64,000 nt of DNA from Pogostemon cablin (taxonomy: Eukaryota; Streptophyta; Magnoliopsida; Lamiales; Lamiaceae): assembly GCA_023678885.1 (NCBI GenBank), contig CM042975.1:33884729-33948728 (forward strand), in the 5' to 3' direction. The position numbers and the translations under genes were made by a program. The number at the start of each line of letters is the position of its first letter. Position 1 is the first letter of the stretch. Under the pieces are notes generated by a model that did no database searches, was not told the origin of the DNA, and worked only from the letters and a program-made list of their open reading frames with translations. Of the stretch, positions 11,641 through 21,848 are shown piece after piece.

Positions 11641-12560
11641 TAGCTTCTGCTAGCCGTCACTGCCGTCAGCTTTCAAAAGCCACCGGCGCCACCCAGCTAA
11701 CGCCGCCTCCGGCGGCGCCGCCGACAATCCACCGGTAACTCGCCGTTACCCCCCCGGCGACCAGATTCCAGCCACGAAATGCCGCTGACAGCGCGACGAA
11801 CTCCGCCAGGAGGCAAACACCGTCACCACCGCAGCCGACGATCCGTCCACAGCCTGCCGCCGACAGACCCAGCAAATCGTCGACCAGTCCGTTTTTCGAG
11901 CTCCACAGCCACGCACGCCTGCTACCGCCGGTAACACTCACGCCGTCCAGTCGCGCATGCAACCCAGCGCGACACCGGTGAGTCATGACGCAGGCCAGCG
12001 CCGCACGATCTTCCCTCCGCAAGCGCCGTCGCCGACGATCGCCAACAGTAGCCCACTGGATCCGCACCGACACCACCAGACGTCGATTGTCGGCGCCGGT
12101 CAGTGCCGCATCTCCTCCAGCGCCGCCGTCTAGATCGTGATCCATCAGGTTACGCCGACGAGTCGCTCAGCCACGCGCGCCCGCCTCGAAGTCATCGCCG
12201 CCCTGCAGCGCACTGCTCCGATCTGAATAGCCTCGACTCGCCTCGCCGTGAAGACGACGCCGCCGTCATCGCAGCGCATTGGGACAGTCTCCCTGTCACC
12301 CCTCCTTCTACGATATTCCCTCTGCCGCCAAACCCGCCGGTCTGCCTCGAATCCGCCGTGATTTGGGCCTGTCGAGAAAAAGCCGGCGACTGTCTGAAGG
12401 CTGTCTGTTTCGGTCGCCGCCGCCAGCCGCCGTCAGAAGCAGTCGCCTCCGCCACCGCAACGAGAGAGAGAGAGACGGGAAAGGGGGGGGGGGGAAAAGA
12501 GAGAGAGGGGGCGACCGCGTGTGTGGAAGGGCAGGGTTGGTTGTCTCGAAGTGTGTGCCA
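11641..12560. other. GC-rich block inside the copia leader, possible captured DNA
   Basis: About 920 bases are strongly GC-rich with CCGCCG-type words, inside DNA that is otherwise AT-rich. The block contains a run of twelve G near 12485-12496 flanked by GAGAGAG runs. Open frames exist on both strands (for example 12103-12567 plus, 11666-12145 minus), but overlapping GC-rich frames are expected by chance and no domain was recognised. The left edge reads AAACCCTAGC on the plus strand, a word common in plant gene leaders. Capture of a host gene fragment is possible; a normal GC-rich leader is the simpler reading. Confidence 0.5.
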
Positions 12561-12787
12561 CAATTAATTAACAAATAATCAAATAATATTACACACCATT
12601 CAAACAATCAAGCCTGACAGTTCACATACACCATGTGAAAAATTCAGATTAAAACAAATAATCAATTAATCACATAAATCTTTACAAATCAGTTTCATAA
12701 TTACATGATTAAATCCAGATTATACCATATAATCAAATAATCACAAAAACCCCAACCATACGTCTCACGTTTCACCACGAAACCAAC

Positions 12788-12799
12788 GCTCTGATACCA
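12788..12799 (-). other. Copia primer-binding site (initiator Met tRNA)
   Basis: The minus strand reads TGGTATCAGAGC two bases inside the 5' LTR. This is the standard plant copia site for priming by the 3' end of initiator Met tRNA, and it fixes the element's orientation as minus. Confidence 0.95.
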
Positions 12800-12801
12800 A
12801 T

Positions 12802-14004
12802 TGTTGGCAATTGGATCGTGCGGTTCAACGTGATCGTTAGGATAAACAGGCAAACAATTCAGCGGAAGCAATTAAACATGTTTACCGTACTTCAGGGTTG
12901 GTGTAGAGTCTGATCGTTGCAGAAGAACCACCTCTAGATCTTCTGCTGTATGACCCAAGTCGAATCCTGCTGTTGTGTGGGCAACAATCTGCAGGATTCT
13001 CTCAATCTGCTCCTAACCTCTTTCACGTCTGTTAGAGGCGCAGGAAAAAAATTAGGTTTCCAGGAGCTGAGATGACATTATATATAGGGCTACAACAGGG
13101 ACCAGGAGGAGAAATTGGGCTGGGCCTCAATTAGATTTAATTAACCAAGCTTAGCCCAAAGCTTTTAATTAAATCCAATAATAATAATATAGTCCACTAA
13201 AATATTATTATTGCACTACCCGTCCAATCCCAAATTATGTTCTGGGCTCCTTATTATGAGCCCAATAATCTCCCCATGTTTAAGATATACAATGCCCATT
13301 AATTAATTAAGTTACTGACAACTCAAATTAATTAATATCTCATCCGAGAGTAGTACCACTCAACCTTTTTATCATGCCGGAAATTAATCCACTTGCAAGA
13401 TTTACATGATAAACCTTATGAGCTCCTCAAGGGGACATCATCAACCTATGACGGACATGGATTCCTTCTACAATCAACAGCACACCATAGAGACAGCATT
13501 ATTTCCCAACTCACCGAGTATGTTGATTTAATTCATTTAAATCTCACCCATTGATGAATCAAAGAAATATATACTGCCTTACGTGTCGAGGTTATTGTAT
13601 AGGGATTAAGAGCATGGACATCCATAATAACAGAGATCAAGTTCTTCTATATAGACAGTACAAGTCGAACGATCTCAGGCGGTCCTACTCAATACACATA
13701 GCAGTGTACTAATGTGGTTCTATAGTCAAGACAAACTAATACCAAACCACACTACAACCATACCAATAGATAGTCCCCATCTATCTCGGCTGTGAGCATC
13801 TGTTTATACTTTATAAGGAAACCGATAATATGATCTTCCGCGTGTTGTCGCACAACATATTATCTACAGTATAAAGTAAATGGACTATTGCACCATTCAT
13901 ATAAATAAATTATAAGATGCAATCATTTGATCAATGATTCTCATTTCAAATATTGTTATAACATTGTTCATACCAAAGCTAGACTTTTAGTATACAATCC
14001 AACA
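12802..14004 (-). repeat. Copia 5' LTR (right on the plus strand)
   Basis: The repeat is 1203 bp and aligns without gaps to 5966-7168 as far as read. A TATA-like core lies near 13076-13088 on the minus strand. Its AACA end abuts GGAGC and the resumed F1 protease. Confidence 0.95.
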
Positions 14005-14009
14005 GGAGC
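14005..14009. other. Target-site duplication GGAGC, right copy (copia insertion)
   Basis: These five bases repeat 5961-5965 and restart the F1 protease reading at the GAS of DLGAS. Confidence 0.95.
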
Positions 14010-14709
14010 ATCTATCAATGTAATGCCCCGATCAGTGTTTGAAAAGTTGGGTGTGGGAGAGTTGAAAAAGACTGGAGTTGTCATCCAACTAGCTGATCGA
14101 AGTCAAGCATACCCAGATGGAGTCATTGAGGATGTTCTTGTTCAGGTAGACAAACTCATATTCCTTGCTGACTTTTATGTGTTAGAAATGAATGACCACC
14201 CATCAAATTCCACTCCTATTTTATTAGGAAGACCATTCCTCAACACTTCATGTACCAAAATAGATTTGAGTGAAGGAAGTTTTACTATGGAATTTGATGG
14301 GCAGATCATTAAATTTAACATATATGATGCTATGAGATACCCTAATGATGCTAACCTACTTTCTGTTGTGAGTACTATTAAGTCGATTGTCCAGGAACAC
14401 TTCGAACTCACTAGTAGGGAAGCATTAGACACAGTAATTGAACAAGGAATAATGAAGAAAAAACCTGAAAGATGGGATAATGAAGATCTTAATCACTATG
14501 TTAATGCCTTGCATAGTGCTTCTCAGAGATCAAGCATCGTAGATGTAAATTTTGTTAAATTACCTGAAATTTCTCCAAAAATTTTTCCATCTATAGTGCA
14601 GGCACCAAAAGTGGAATTAAAGGCACTTCCTGACCACCTAAAGTACGCATACTTAGGACCAAATTCCACTTTACCTGTAATCATCTCATTCAAGCTAACG
14701 AACGAGTAG
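14005..14709 (+). pseudogene. F1 protease (resumed), plus-strand copy
   Basis: The frame resumes with GASINVMPRSVFEKLGVGEL, then DFYVLEMNDHPSNS and STPILLGRPFLNT, the protease end, and the linker toward RT. It is open through LPVIISFKLTNE, where TAG at 14707-14709 replaces the Gln seen in the minus-strand copy. The open frame extends back into the copia LTR to 13927 by accident. Confidence 0.85.
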
Positions 14710-15795
14710 GAGAGCTTATTGCTCAATGTGTTGAAGAACCATAAAACTGCTATTGGATGGACGGTAGCTGATTTGAAGGGTATTAGTCCTGAAATTTGTA
14801 TGCACCTTATTCTGCTTGAGGATGATGCTAAGCCTTCTCGAGAAGCTCAGCGCAGGTTGAATCCGCCCATGATGGAGGTGGTAAAGAAAGAGGTGTTGAA
14901 ACTTCTAAGTGTGGGGATTATCTATCCCATCTCAGATAGTAAATGGGTCAGTCTAAAATAAATGGTGCCAAAGAAATCAGGAATAACAGTGGTTGAGAAC
15001 GATAAAGGTGACATGGTTCCAACTCGTTTGCAAACGGGTTGGAGAGTATGCATGGATTACCGCAAGCTAAACAACATGACTAGAAAGGATCATTTTCCTT
15101 TGCCTTTCATTGATCAAATGTTAGAAAAGCTTGCAGGTTATTCATACTATTGTTTTCTTGATGGTTTCTCTGGCTATTTTCAGATTGCAATTGCTCCCGA
15201 AGATTAGGAGAAAACAACCTTCACATGCCCCTTTGGGACTTTTGCATGTCGTCGGTTACCTTTCGGGCATTGCAACGCACCAGCCACATTCCAAAGGTGT
15301 ATGGTAAGCATCTTTTCTGAATTTGTGGGTAACATAATAGAGGTCTTTATGGATGACTTTAGTGTCTATGGAGAATCTTTTAACATTTGCCTTGGAAATC
15401 TTGAATTGATATTGAAAAGATGTGTAGAAACAAACCTTGTTTTAAACTGGGAAAAGTGTCACTTTATGGTTGAACAAGGTATTGTTTTAGGGCATGTCAT
15501 CTCAAAGAATGGGATTGAAGTTGATAAATCTAAAGTAGATCTTATATCTGCACTGTCTTACCCCACATCTGTGTGGGAAGTTCGTTCTTTTCTTGGACAT
15601 GCAGGTTTCTACAGAAGATTTATCAAGGACTTTTCAAAGATAGCCAAGCCACTCTGTGAGCTGTTGCAAAATGATGTGAAGTTTGATATGAATGATGCAT
15701 GTAAAAATGCTTTTGATAAGTTAAAGGAGTTACTAACCACACCACCCGTGATTCAACCGCCAAATTGGAGTTTGCCTTTTGAAATCATGTGTGAT
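14710..15795 (+). pseudogene. F1 reverse transcriptase, plus-strand copy, RNase H deleted
   Basis: RT motifs are present in order: GWTVADLKGISP, RRLNPPMMEVVKKE, GWRVCMDYRKLNN, FLDGFSGYFQI, CNAPATFQRC and FMDDFSVYGES. Stops occur after VSLK (TAA at about 14959, shared with the minus copy) and at 15205-15207 (TAG where the minus copy has CAG). At 15795 the frame jumps from EIMCD straight into PYMWKRC of the integrase. A 576-base segment holding RNase H is missing relative to 22363-22938. The deletion keeps the frame. Confidence 0.9.
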
Positions 15796-16352
15796 CCATA
15801 TATGTGGAAACGTTGTTCTGATCAAGTGATAAGAAGGTGCGTTCCTGACATTGAATATAATTCAATTCTCACCTTTTGTCATAATCATGCATGTGGTGGT
15901 CATTTTGGTTTTAGAAAAACTGCTTTTAAAGCGCTTGAGTGTGGATTCTATTGGCCGACGTTGTTTAAGGATGCTTATGAATTTTGCAAGTATTGTGATA
16001 GATGTCAACGTGTAGGAAATATTTCTCAAAAAAATGAAATGCCCCAATATCCTATAATTATTTGTGAAATTTTTGATGTATGTGGGGATGGATTTTATGG
16101 GACCTGTTCCTTCTTCGTTTGGATTTATTTACATATTACTTGCCGTCGATTATGTGTCGAAGTGGGTGGAAGCTAAGGCCACCCGAACTAATGATTCTAA
16201 AGTGGTTGCAGGTTTTCTTTGATCTAACATTTTTTGTAGGTTTGGAATTCCTCGAGCCATCATCAGTGACAAGGGCACTCATTTTTGTAATAGAACAGTG
16301 GAAGCACTCCTGCGCAAGTATTCGGTGTATCATAAGACTTCCACTTCATACC
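15796..16352 (+). pseudogene. F1 integrase N-terminal part, plus-strand copy
   Basis: The zinc-binding module reads HNHACGGHFGF and CKYCDRC. The core start is out of frame after DVC: the reading GWILWDLFL appears in another frame because of a small indel near 16080. A TGA at 16220-16222 replaces CGA. The sequence ends at KTSTS, with the ATACC target duplication at 16348-16352, and the integrase resumes at 40086. Confidence 0.85.
16348..16352. other. Target-site duplication ATACC, left copy (F2 composite)
   Basis: ATACC precedes LTR1 and is repeated after LTR3 at 40086-40090. Removing 16353-40090 restores the integrase frame seen in the minus-strand F1 copy. Confidence 0.95.
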
Positions 16353-18377
16353 TAATGAGAGTGAAAATTAGCGTGTTTTAGTGTCCAATTTAACACTTTC
16401 TTGATCGGAATTGTTGTCATATATTAGCATAAATATATTATATTCATTATTTATGAGAATAAGGTGCACTTGAGGTGTTTTATTGTGTTTTAGGTGGAAA
16501 AAGGACCAAAAAGTGCAATGTTGGAGAAAATGTGCAATTTGTGCAAGGATGATGAAAAACACACGTCCAAATTTCATAATTTTTCTGTGTTGTTGTGGAT
16601 ATCCAAACTGTTGGTTTAATACATGGTTGGAACGCCACTGAATAGAGGGTCATTTTGGCGTAAAGAACATACCAATCGAGTTCCAAACGAGGAAGTTATG
16701 AGCAAAATGGTGACGTCGCGCGAACTATGCCGAACAGAATTGCTGTTCTACTTTCCATGGCTTGTTCCACATTCAAATCTTGGAGTTTTTCTGAGTTCTT
16801 TATATGGATAGAAAGCCAAGGAAGATAGAATTGCGTGAGCGCAAGAATTACTCAATTCGGAACTCGGATTTTAAAGTTATATACGAAACGATGAGGAGGT
16901 GCAAGTCCATTCGACATGAAGAAACATCACTTCGACCTCAAAACATGGATTCGACCAGCCATGCATGATGAAAGTTGAAAAGTAGTGCACACATGGGCTA
17001 AAAGTGAAGATAATACACCATTCACATGGATCACATGAAGCACATCCAACACACAATTGGATTCCAAAGGCAAAAAGACAAGAAAACAAAGCTGGAAATG
17101 GATGAAAGTGAGCTGCAAAGATCACAAACACATGATGGACAGCAACATGGGAGCTTCAAACAAAAAGAAGTGGGAGTATGGAGTAACATGGGCAGCCATT
17201 AAATGGAATGGAGGCATGTGATGTTGTGTCCCCTTCCACAACTATAAATAGGGGCTGCAATTTATCTCCAAGGCATCCTACAATTGAATTCCACACACAA
17301 CACACCACCAACACACCACAAGGGGCTGCAAGTGCAGCAAGCTTGCTGCCCTTTGCAGGGGTAGCAAGGTTGCAACGTGAGAGCTGATGTAAAGGCAGCA
17401 AGCAGCTGCAAAACGCCAAGGAGAGGAGGATAATTAAAGTGCGATTAAGAGAGCAATCCAACGGGAGATAAGGAGAAGAACGCAAGCCACGTGACACTAG
17501 GGTTTCGTATTCTTTTCTTTCATCTTTTCTTGTTGATTTTTGTTATGAATTGCTTAGCCATGAGTGTTGTGTTCATGAGCTAAATACTTTTATGATTCTA
17601 AGGTTTGAAGGATAATGTAGTTGATTTGGAAACCTAGATTAATATTTGAATTCATGCTATTGATATTCTTGTTTATTTGATTATATAAGACCTTGTTAAT
17701 ACGTGTGTAACGTCTTCATAATATGCCATTGACATTTCCCGTGATGCTTGGTATATTGTGTTAGCTTGAGTGCATGCATAATTAATATTGTCTACTTGCT
17801 AGGGATTATAGTAGTTTGCCCGTGAACACGATAATCCTAAGGACTAATACACAAGATGCTTGATTTTCTTAGTGGAACAATGCAATTAAGAATTCAAGTA
17901 GGAAGTGAATAAGTTTGAATATTAATTTTAGAGAATATATGTTAGTCGAGTTGGCCATTCAGAGGTTTGTTAAATTCGCCTTATTAGTATCTAGAAAGGA
18001 GGTTCAAAACTATTCACGCGTCATCTTGTGATGTATTTCCATAAAATAGCATGAATGAACAATAGGACGTCTAGGAGACCAAATAAATTGCACTATACCT
18101 GATACCTTAGAACTGTTATTTCTCTCTTGATTCAATCTTGAATACTTCTTCCCTGCTTTTATTTATTTCATTATTTTGTCATTTAAAATTCTTTAGTTAT
18201 TATTTAATTCAAAAATCTTGGAAAATTGGTTACAACAATTCTAATTGAATAGTAATTTAATGAAAATAGATAATTGACTGTCCCGTGGGTTCGATATTTT
18301 AACTTGGGTACTTGCCATTACAATTGATATCCCTCCACTTGGGGATTTTAGTTGAGGTGCACAGAAAACGCCTATCA
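16353..18377 (+). repeat. F2 LTR1 (5' LTR)
   Basis: This 2025-bp LTR runs from TAATGAGAGTG (others start TGATGAGAGTG, so the first dinucleotide is mutated) to GCCTATCA. It is the same length as LTR2 and differs from it at roughly ten positions by eye, because the two are copies from a tandem duplication. It is followed after six bases by a tRNA-Asp-like primer site. Confidence 0.95.
17241..17252 (+). promoter_or_regulatory. TATA box in F2 LTR1
   Basis: CTATAAATAGGGG lies within a block (TTCCACAACTATAAATAGG) that is conserved in LTR2 (near 24386), LTR3 (near 38957), the F1 LTR (near 43239) and, reversed, the inverted LTR (near 34366). Conservation across two families marks it as the LTR core promoter. 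Confidence 0.8.
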
Positions 18378-18383
18378 AGTTTT

Positions 18384-18401
18384 TGGCGCCGCTGCAGGGA
18401 C
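18384..18401 (+). other. F2 primer-binding site, copy A (tRNA-Asp type)
   Basis: TGGCGCCGCTGCAGGGAC follows LTR1. Athila-lineage sites are close to TGGCGCCGTTGCCGGGGA, complementary to the 3' end of tRNA-Asp; this copy carries a few mismatches. Confidence 0.85.
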
Positions 18402-18492
18402 AGTAAATTATTTATTTGTTTTTATTACTTATTTAATTAGAATATTTGCTTTGAGATTTAATTGTCTACTCCTTGAGCTTTCTTGAAGTTGC

Positions 18493-20226
18493 ATGAACAC
18501 CAGATCAAAAAAGGGAACTCAAAATCTTGAATTTGATCCGGAAGTTGAAACGTCTGCTAGAAAAAGGAGAGGAGCAGCAAAGAATCTTAACGCACCTCCT
18601 AAGGCTGTTAAGGCACCAGTTCAAAAGAAGACAATAGACAAACCGGAGCCTAGTGCGGTCGTAGAGGAGAAAGAAGAGCAAATAACAAATCCAGTTATCC
18701 TAGAAAGAACCATGGGAGACAGAACACATGAGGATGATATTGTCATCCGGGAGACGTTCAAATCCACCAATCTTGGAGGACCAGGTGTAGTTGGGGCCAT
18801 TTAAGTGGATAAAGCAAACGATATAAGACCAGCCCTGATCAAAATGGTGGAGAAAAATTCTTTTGCCGGAGGCATTTTCGATGAACCATACGGACATCTA
18901 AGGCGTTTCAACAGCTACATGGATACTGTTAAAGCCGCCGACAATACAAATGACAGATGGAAAATGAGGCTTTTCCAGTTTTCTCTAGCTGACAAGGCAA
19001 GGGAGTGGTACGATAAGTTGTCAGGAGATAGTTGCTCAAACTGGACCGAGCTGCAACAACTGTTCGTTGATCGTTTTATGCCACCAGGAAAGATTCTTGC
19101 ACTAAAGCAAGAAATCAATCAGTACAAACAAAGAAGAGATGAATCATTTGGAGAGGCCTGGGAAAGATTCACTGATGCGCTGAGACGAAGTCCACAACAT
19201 GGTTTCAAAAAGTCTCAGCTAATCAGTGTTTTCTACAATGGCCTCGATAATGAATCCAGAGTACTAGTTGATGCATCTGCTGGAGGAACGATTTTTGGCA
19301 AAACGTCAAATGTCGTTGAGAAGTTGTTTGATGATATCTCTATGAACTCTAGAGATTGGCCATCTGAAAGAGTACGGGAAAATTACATACTTGGAAAAGT
19401 TGCAAGGGTGGAAGAGAAGTTCTCCAAAGCTGACAGAGATGATAAAGTTGCCTCTCAATTGGAGCAAATGAACAAACACCTGGTTACTCTTATATCGGGT
19501 AAAAATGGAGGAGGCAACCAAGGACCAGCAAGTGATGATGTGGTGATGAACATTCAAAAAGTTGAAGATGCAAATTGGGCTATGGGGCAAAGTCTCCAAG
19601 GTTCAAGAGCACCTCAAAATTGGCAGGGAAACAGATACCCCCAAGGAAATTTTAATCAAAGAAATAACCAAGGGGGAGGTCTAAATAATCAAGCAGGTCC
19701 TAGCAATCAAGGAGGATGGAAGAATCAGCAGAGGCATGAGAACTTTGCTTATTCAAATCCGAATAATGTAGTTCCATTTCCTCCTAATTTCGATCATGGA
19801 GCCAAGACTGAAGAAGAGAAGCCAAGTATTGATGATGTATTGGCAAAGTATATGCAGAAAAATGCTGACATCAACAAAATCAATAACTGCATAGTGCTAA
19901 TAGATTCCAACATGGCGAAATAAAATGAGGAAATGAATAAGCAGTTGCAGAGTCTCACGTACTCTATGGGTCAAATTTCCACAACTGTAAATCAACTGCA
20001 GCAGCAGATTATGAAGGGAAAATTTCCTTCAGATACAGAGATCAACCCAAAAGAGTGTGTTAATGAAATCACTCTTAGGTCCGGAAAAACAATATGAAGG
20101 TCCAGAACTTATGCAAGACAAAACTAATGAGGAGCAAAGTCGCCCGTCCACCAATTTCGAAGCTATTCAAACCAATCCAGAATTGGAGGGTGACAAAGCC
20201 AAGCCAAGCAGTGTTCAAGTGGATTA
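18493..20226 (+). pseudogene. F2 gag, copy A
   Basis: The frame starts MNTRSKKGTQ with a basic N-terminus of 103 codons. A TAA at 18802-18804 follows, and the frame continues directly to 19923. The middle is a retrotransposon gag (capsid) domain: RRFNSYMDTVKAADNT, LFQFSLADKAREWYDKL, LFVDRFMPPGK and KQRRDESFGEAWERF. A Gln/Asn/Gly-rich tail follows. A second stop at 19921-19923 and a +1 shift near 20095, after NEITLRSGK, precede the end of gag. No CCHC zinc knuckle was seen. Both TAA stops are shared with copy B, so they predate the duplication. Confidence 0.9.
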
Positions 20227-20346
20227 AAAGCAACATCAAGATGCAGTTCAATCACAGCTAAAGTTAAGCTCACCTCTGGGGTTCCCTCCACGTCGAATCA
20301 ATCTGATCAGGCCATTGCTGATAAAAAATGGCAAAGAGCAAAGAAA

Positions 20347-21381
20347 TTGAGAGAGACAGAAGAGGAGTTTGAGAAAGACAATCTGGGACTTCCAAAAACA
20401 AAGGTACCACTTCCATTTCCTCAAAGACAATTGTCAAAAAGCTTGGATGAAAAATTTAAGAAATTTGCTAAAGTGATGAGGGATGTCCAAGTGACTATTC
20501 CCTTTTCAGAGGCCTTAGAGCAAATGTCATATTACGCAAGGTTTATTAAAGAACTCATCTCAAGAAAAAGAAAACTGAATAGTGTGGAAACAATTAACCT
20601 AACCGAGAGTTGTAGTTCCATCATACAAAGGAAGTTGCCTGAGAAGCTGAAGGATCCTGGTAGCTTCATCATCCCTTGCGAGATAGGAAAAGGTCCTACC
20701 AGGAGAGCGTTGTGTGACCTTGGAGCTAGTATCAACTTGATGCCCCTGTCAGTATTCAAAAAGCTTGATTTGGGAGAGCTGAGGCCTACATCAGTGGCTT
20801 TGCAGTTAGCAGACAGATCATTAACCTACCCCGAAGGGGTAATTGAAGATGTGCTGGTAAAAGTTTCTAACCTTGTTTTTCCTGTTGACTTTTTGGTTTT
20901 AGATATGGAGGAAGATATAGAAGGAGCACCTCTAATCTTGGGGCGTCCTTTTCTTACTACTGGAAGAGCCTTGATTGATGTATTCAAAGGTGAGTTGAGG
21001 TTAAGGGTGAACGATAAAGAAATCGTCTTCTCATTAAACAAGGCGATGCAGTAGCCCACAGAGAATCAGCATTGCAAGTTGATTGAAGTAGTAGAGGAGA
21101 TTTTTGAGGAAGACTTGCCATTGATTCTGTCTAAGGATCCAGTGGAGACTTCCATTAGTGAATCTTTAACTCTACTTACCACTGATCTTGATAATATGTC
21201 TAATGAACTTGTTATTGATTTTCTTGAAACCTTACTTAATTTTGATGAGAACAGGTACAAGCAAGAGGACTTACCAGTGGAAGAAGCTATGTGGACAAAT
21301 GAATACCTCCCTCTACGAGTTGAAAATGAAGATATAAAAGAGGAGAAGAAGACGGAGCTCAAACCACTTCCAGATCATTGA
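20347..21381 (+). pseudogene. F2 protease and linker, copy A
   Basis: The frame from 20347 runs 235 codons, with ALCDLGASINLMPLSVFKKL (active-site Asp in DLGA) and APLILGRPFLTT as protease landmarks. A TAG at 21052-21054 ends it. A second frame at 21079-21381 carries the acidic linker that leads to RT. It is nearly identical to 27489-28523 in copy B, with the same stop. Confidence 0.9.
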
Positions 21382-21848
21382 TGTATGCATATTTGGGGAA
21401 AGATGAAACTTTTCCGGTAATTGTATCCTCTACCTTGTCTAAAGGTGAATTAGATAAATTGCTTGTGGTGTTAAGATAGCATAAGTCTGCCATAGGATGG
21501 ACAATTAAAGACTTAAAAGGGATTAATCCTGCTTTTTGTATGCACAAGATTAGGTTAGAAGATGAAACTAAATGCTCTGTGCAACATCAGCGTAGGTTAA
21601 ACCCTGCTATGCAGGAGGTAGTTAGGAAACAAGTCCTTTCATGGTTAGATGCAGGCATTATCTACCCTATTAGCAATAGTAATTATGTAAGTCCTTTACA
21701 TGTAGTAGCTAAAAAGGGGAAAATGACTGTAATTTTATCTGATAAGGGTGAAGTGCTTGCTACTAGAGTACCAACGGGGTGGCGTGTATGTGCTGATTAT
21801 AGGAAGTTAAATGAGAACACGCGCAAGGATCACTTTCCTCTACCCTTT
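21382..21848 (+). pseudogene. F2 reverse transcriptase start, copy A, truncated at a chimeric junction
   Basis: RT N-terminal blocks are present (GWTIKDLKGINPAFCMHKI, RRLNPAMQEVVRKQ, GWRVCADYRKLNENTRKDHF). A stop at about 21477 (TAG where copy B has AAG) interrupts it. At 21848, after CCTCTACCCTTT, the sequence switches without a gap to the F1 RT at its FQRC block, so the F2 active site is missing here. Confidence 0.9.

Larger units (their letters stand above)
5966..14004 (-). mobile_element. Ty1/copia LTR retrotransposon, minus strand, about 8.0 kb
   Basis: Two 1203-bp direct repeats (5966-7168 and 12802-14004) begin TGTTGG and end CCAACA and are flanked by GGAGC. The primer site next to the right LTR reads TGGTATCAGAGC on the minus strand, complementary to initiator Met tRNA. 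The purine tract next to the left LTR reads TAAGTGGGAGAT on the minus strand. The element is therefore transcribed right to left. The internal 5.6 kb holds recognisable but frame-broken gag, integrase, RT and RNase H traces, plus a long leader with small tandem repeats and a GC-rich block. By eye the LTRs differ at about one base (T at 6000, C at 12836), which suggests a young insertion. Confidence 0.95.

Noticed and set aside
11666..12607. Several overlapping frames of 99-159 codons in the GC-rich copia leader
   Set aside because: Frames are open on both strands at the same place, as expected for high GC, and show low-complexity Arg/Ala/Pro/Ser composition without a domain.
16480..17497. Minus-strand frames inside the LTRs (113, 84, 69 and 68 codons) repeated in LTR1, LTR2 and LTR3
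   Set aside because: They recur only because the LTR recurs, lack domains, and run against the direction of transcription.
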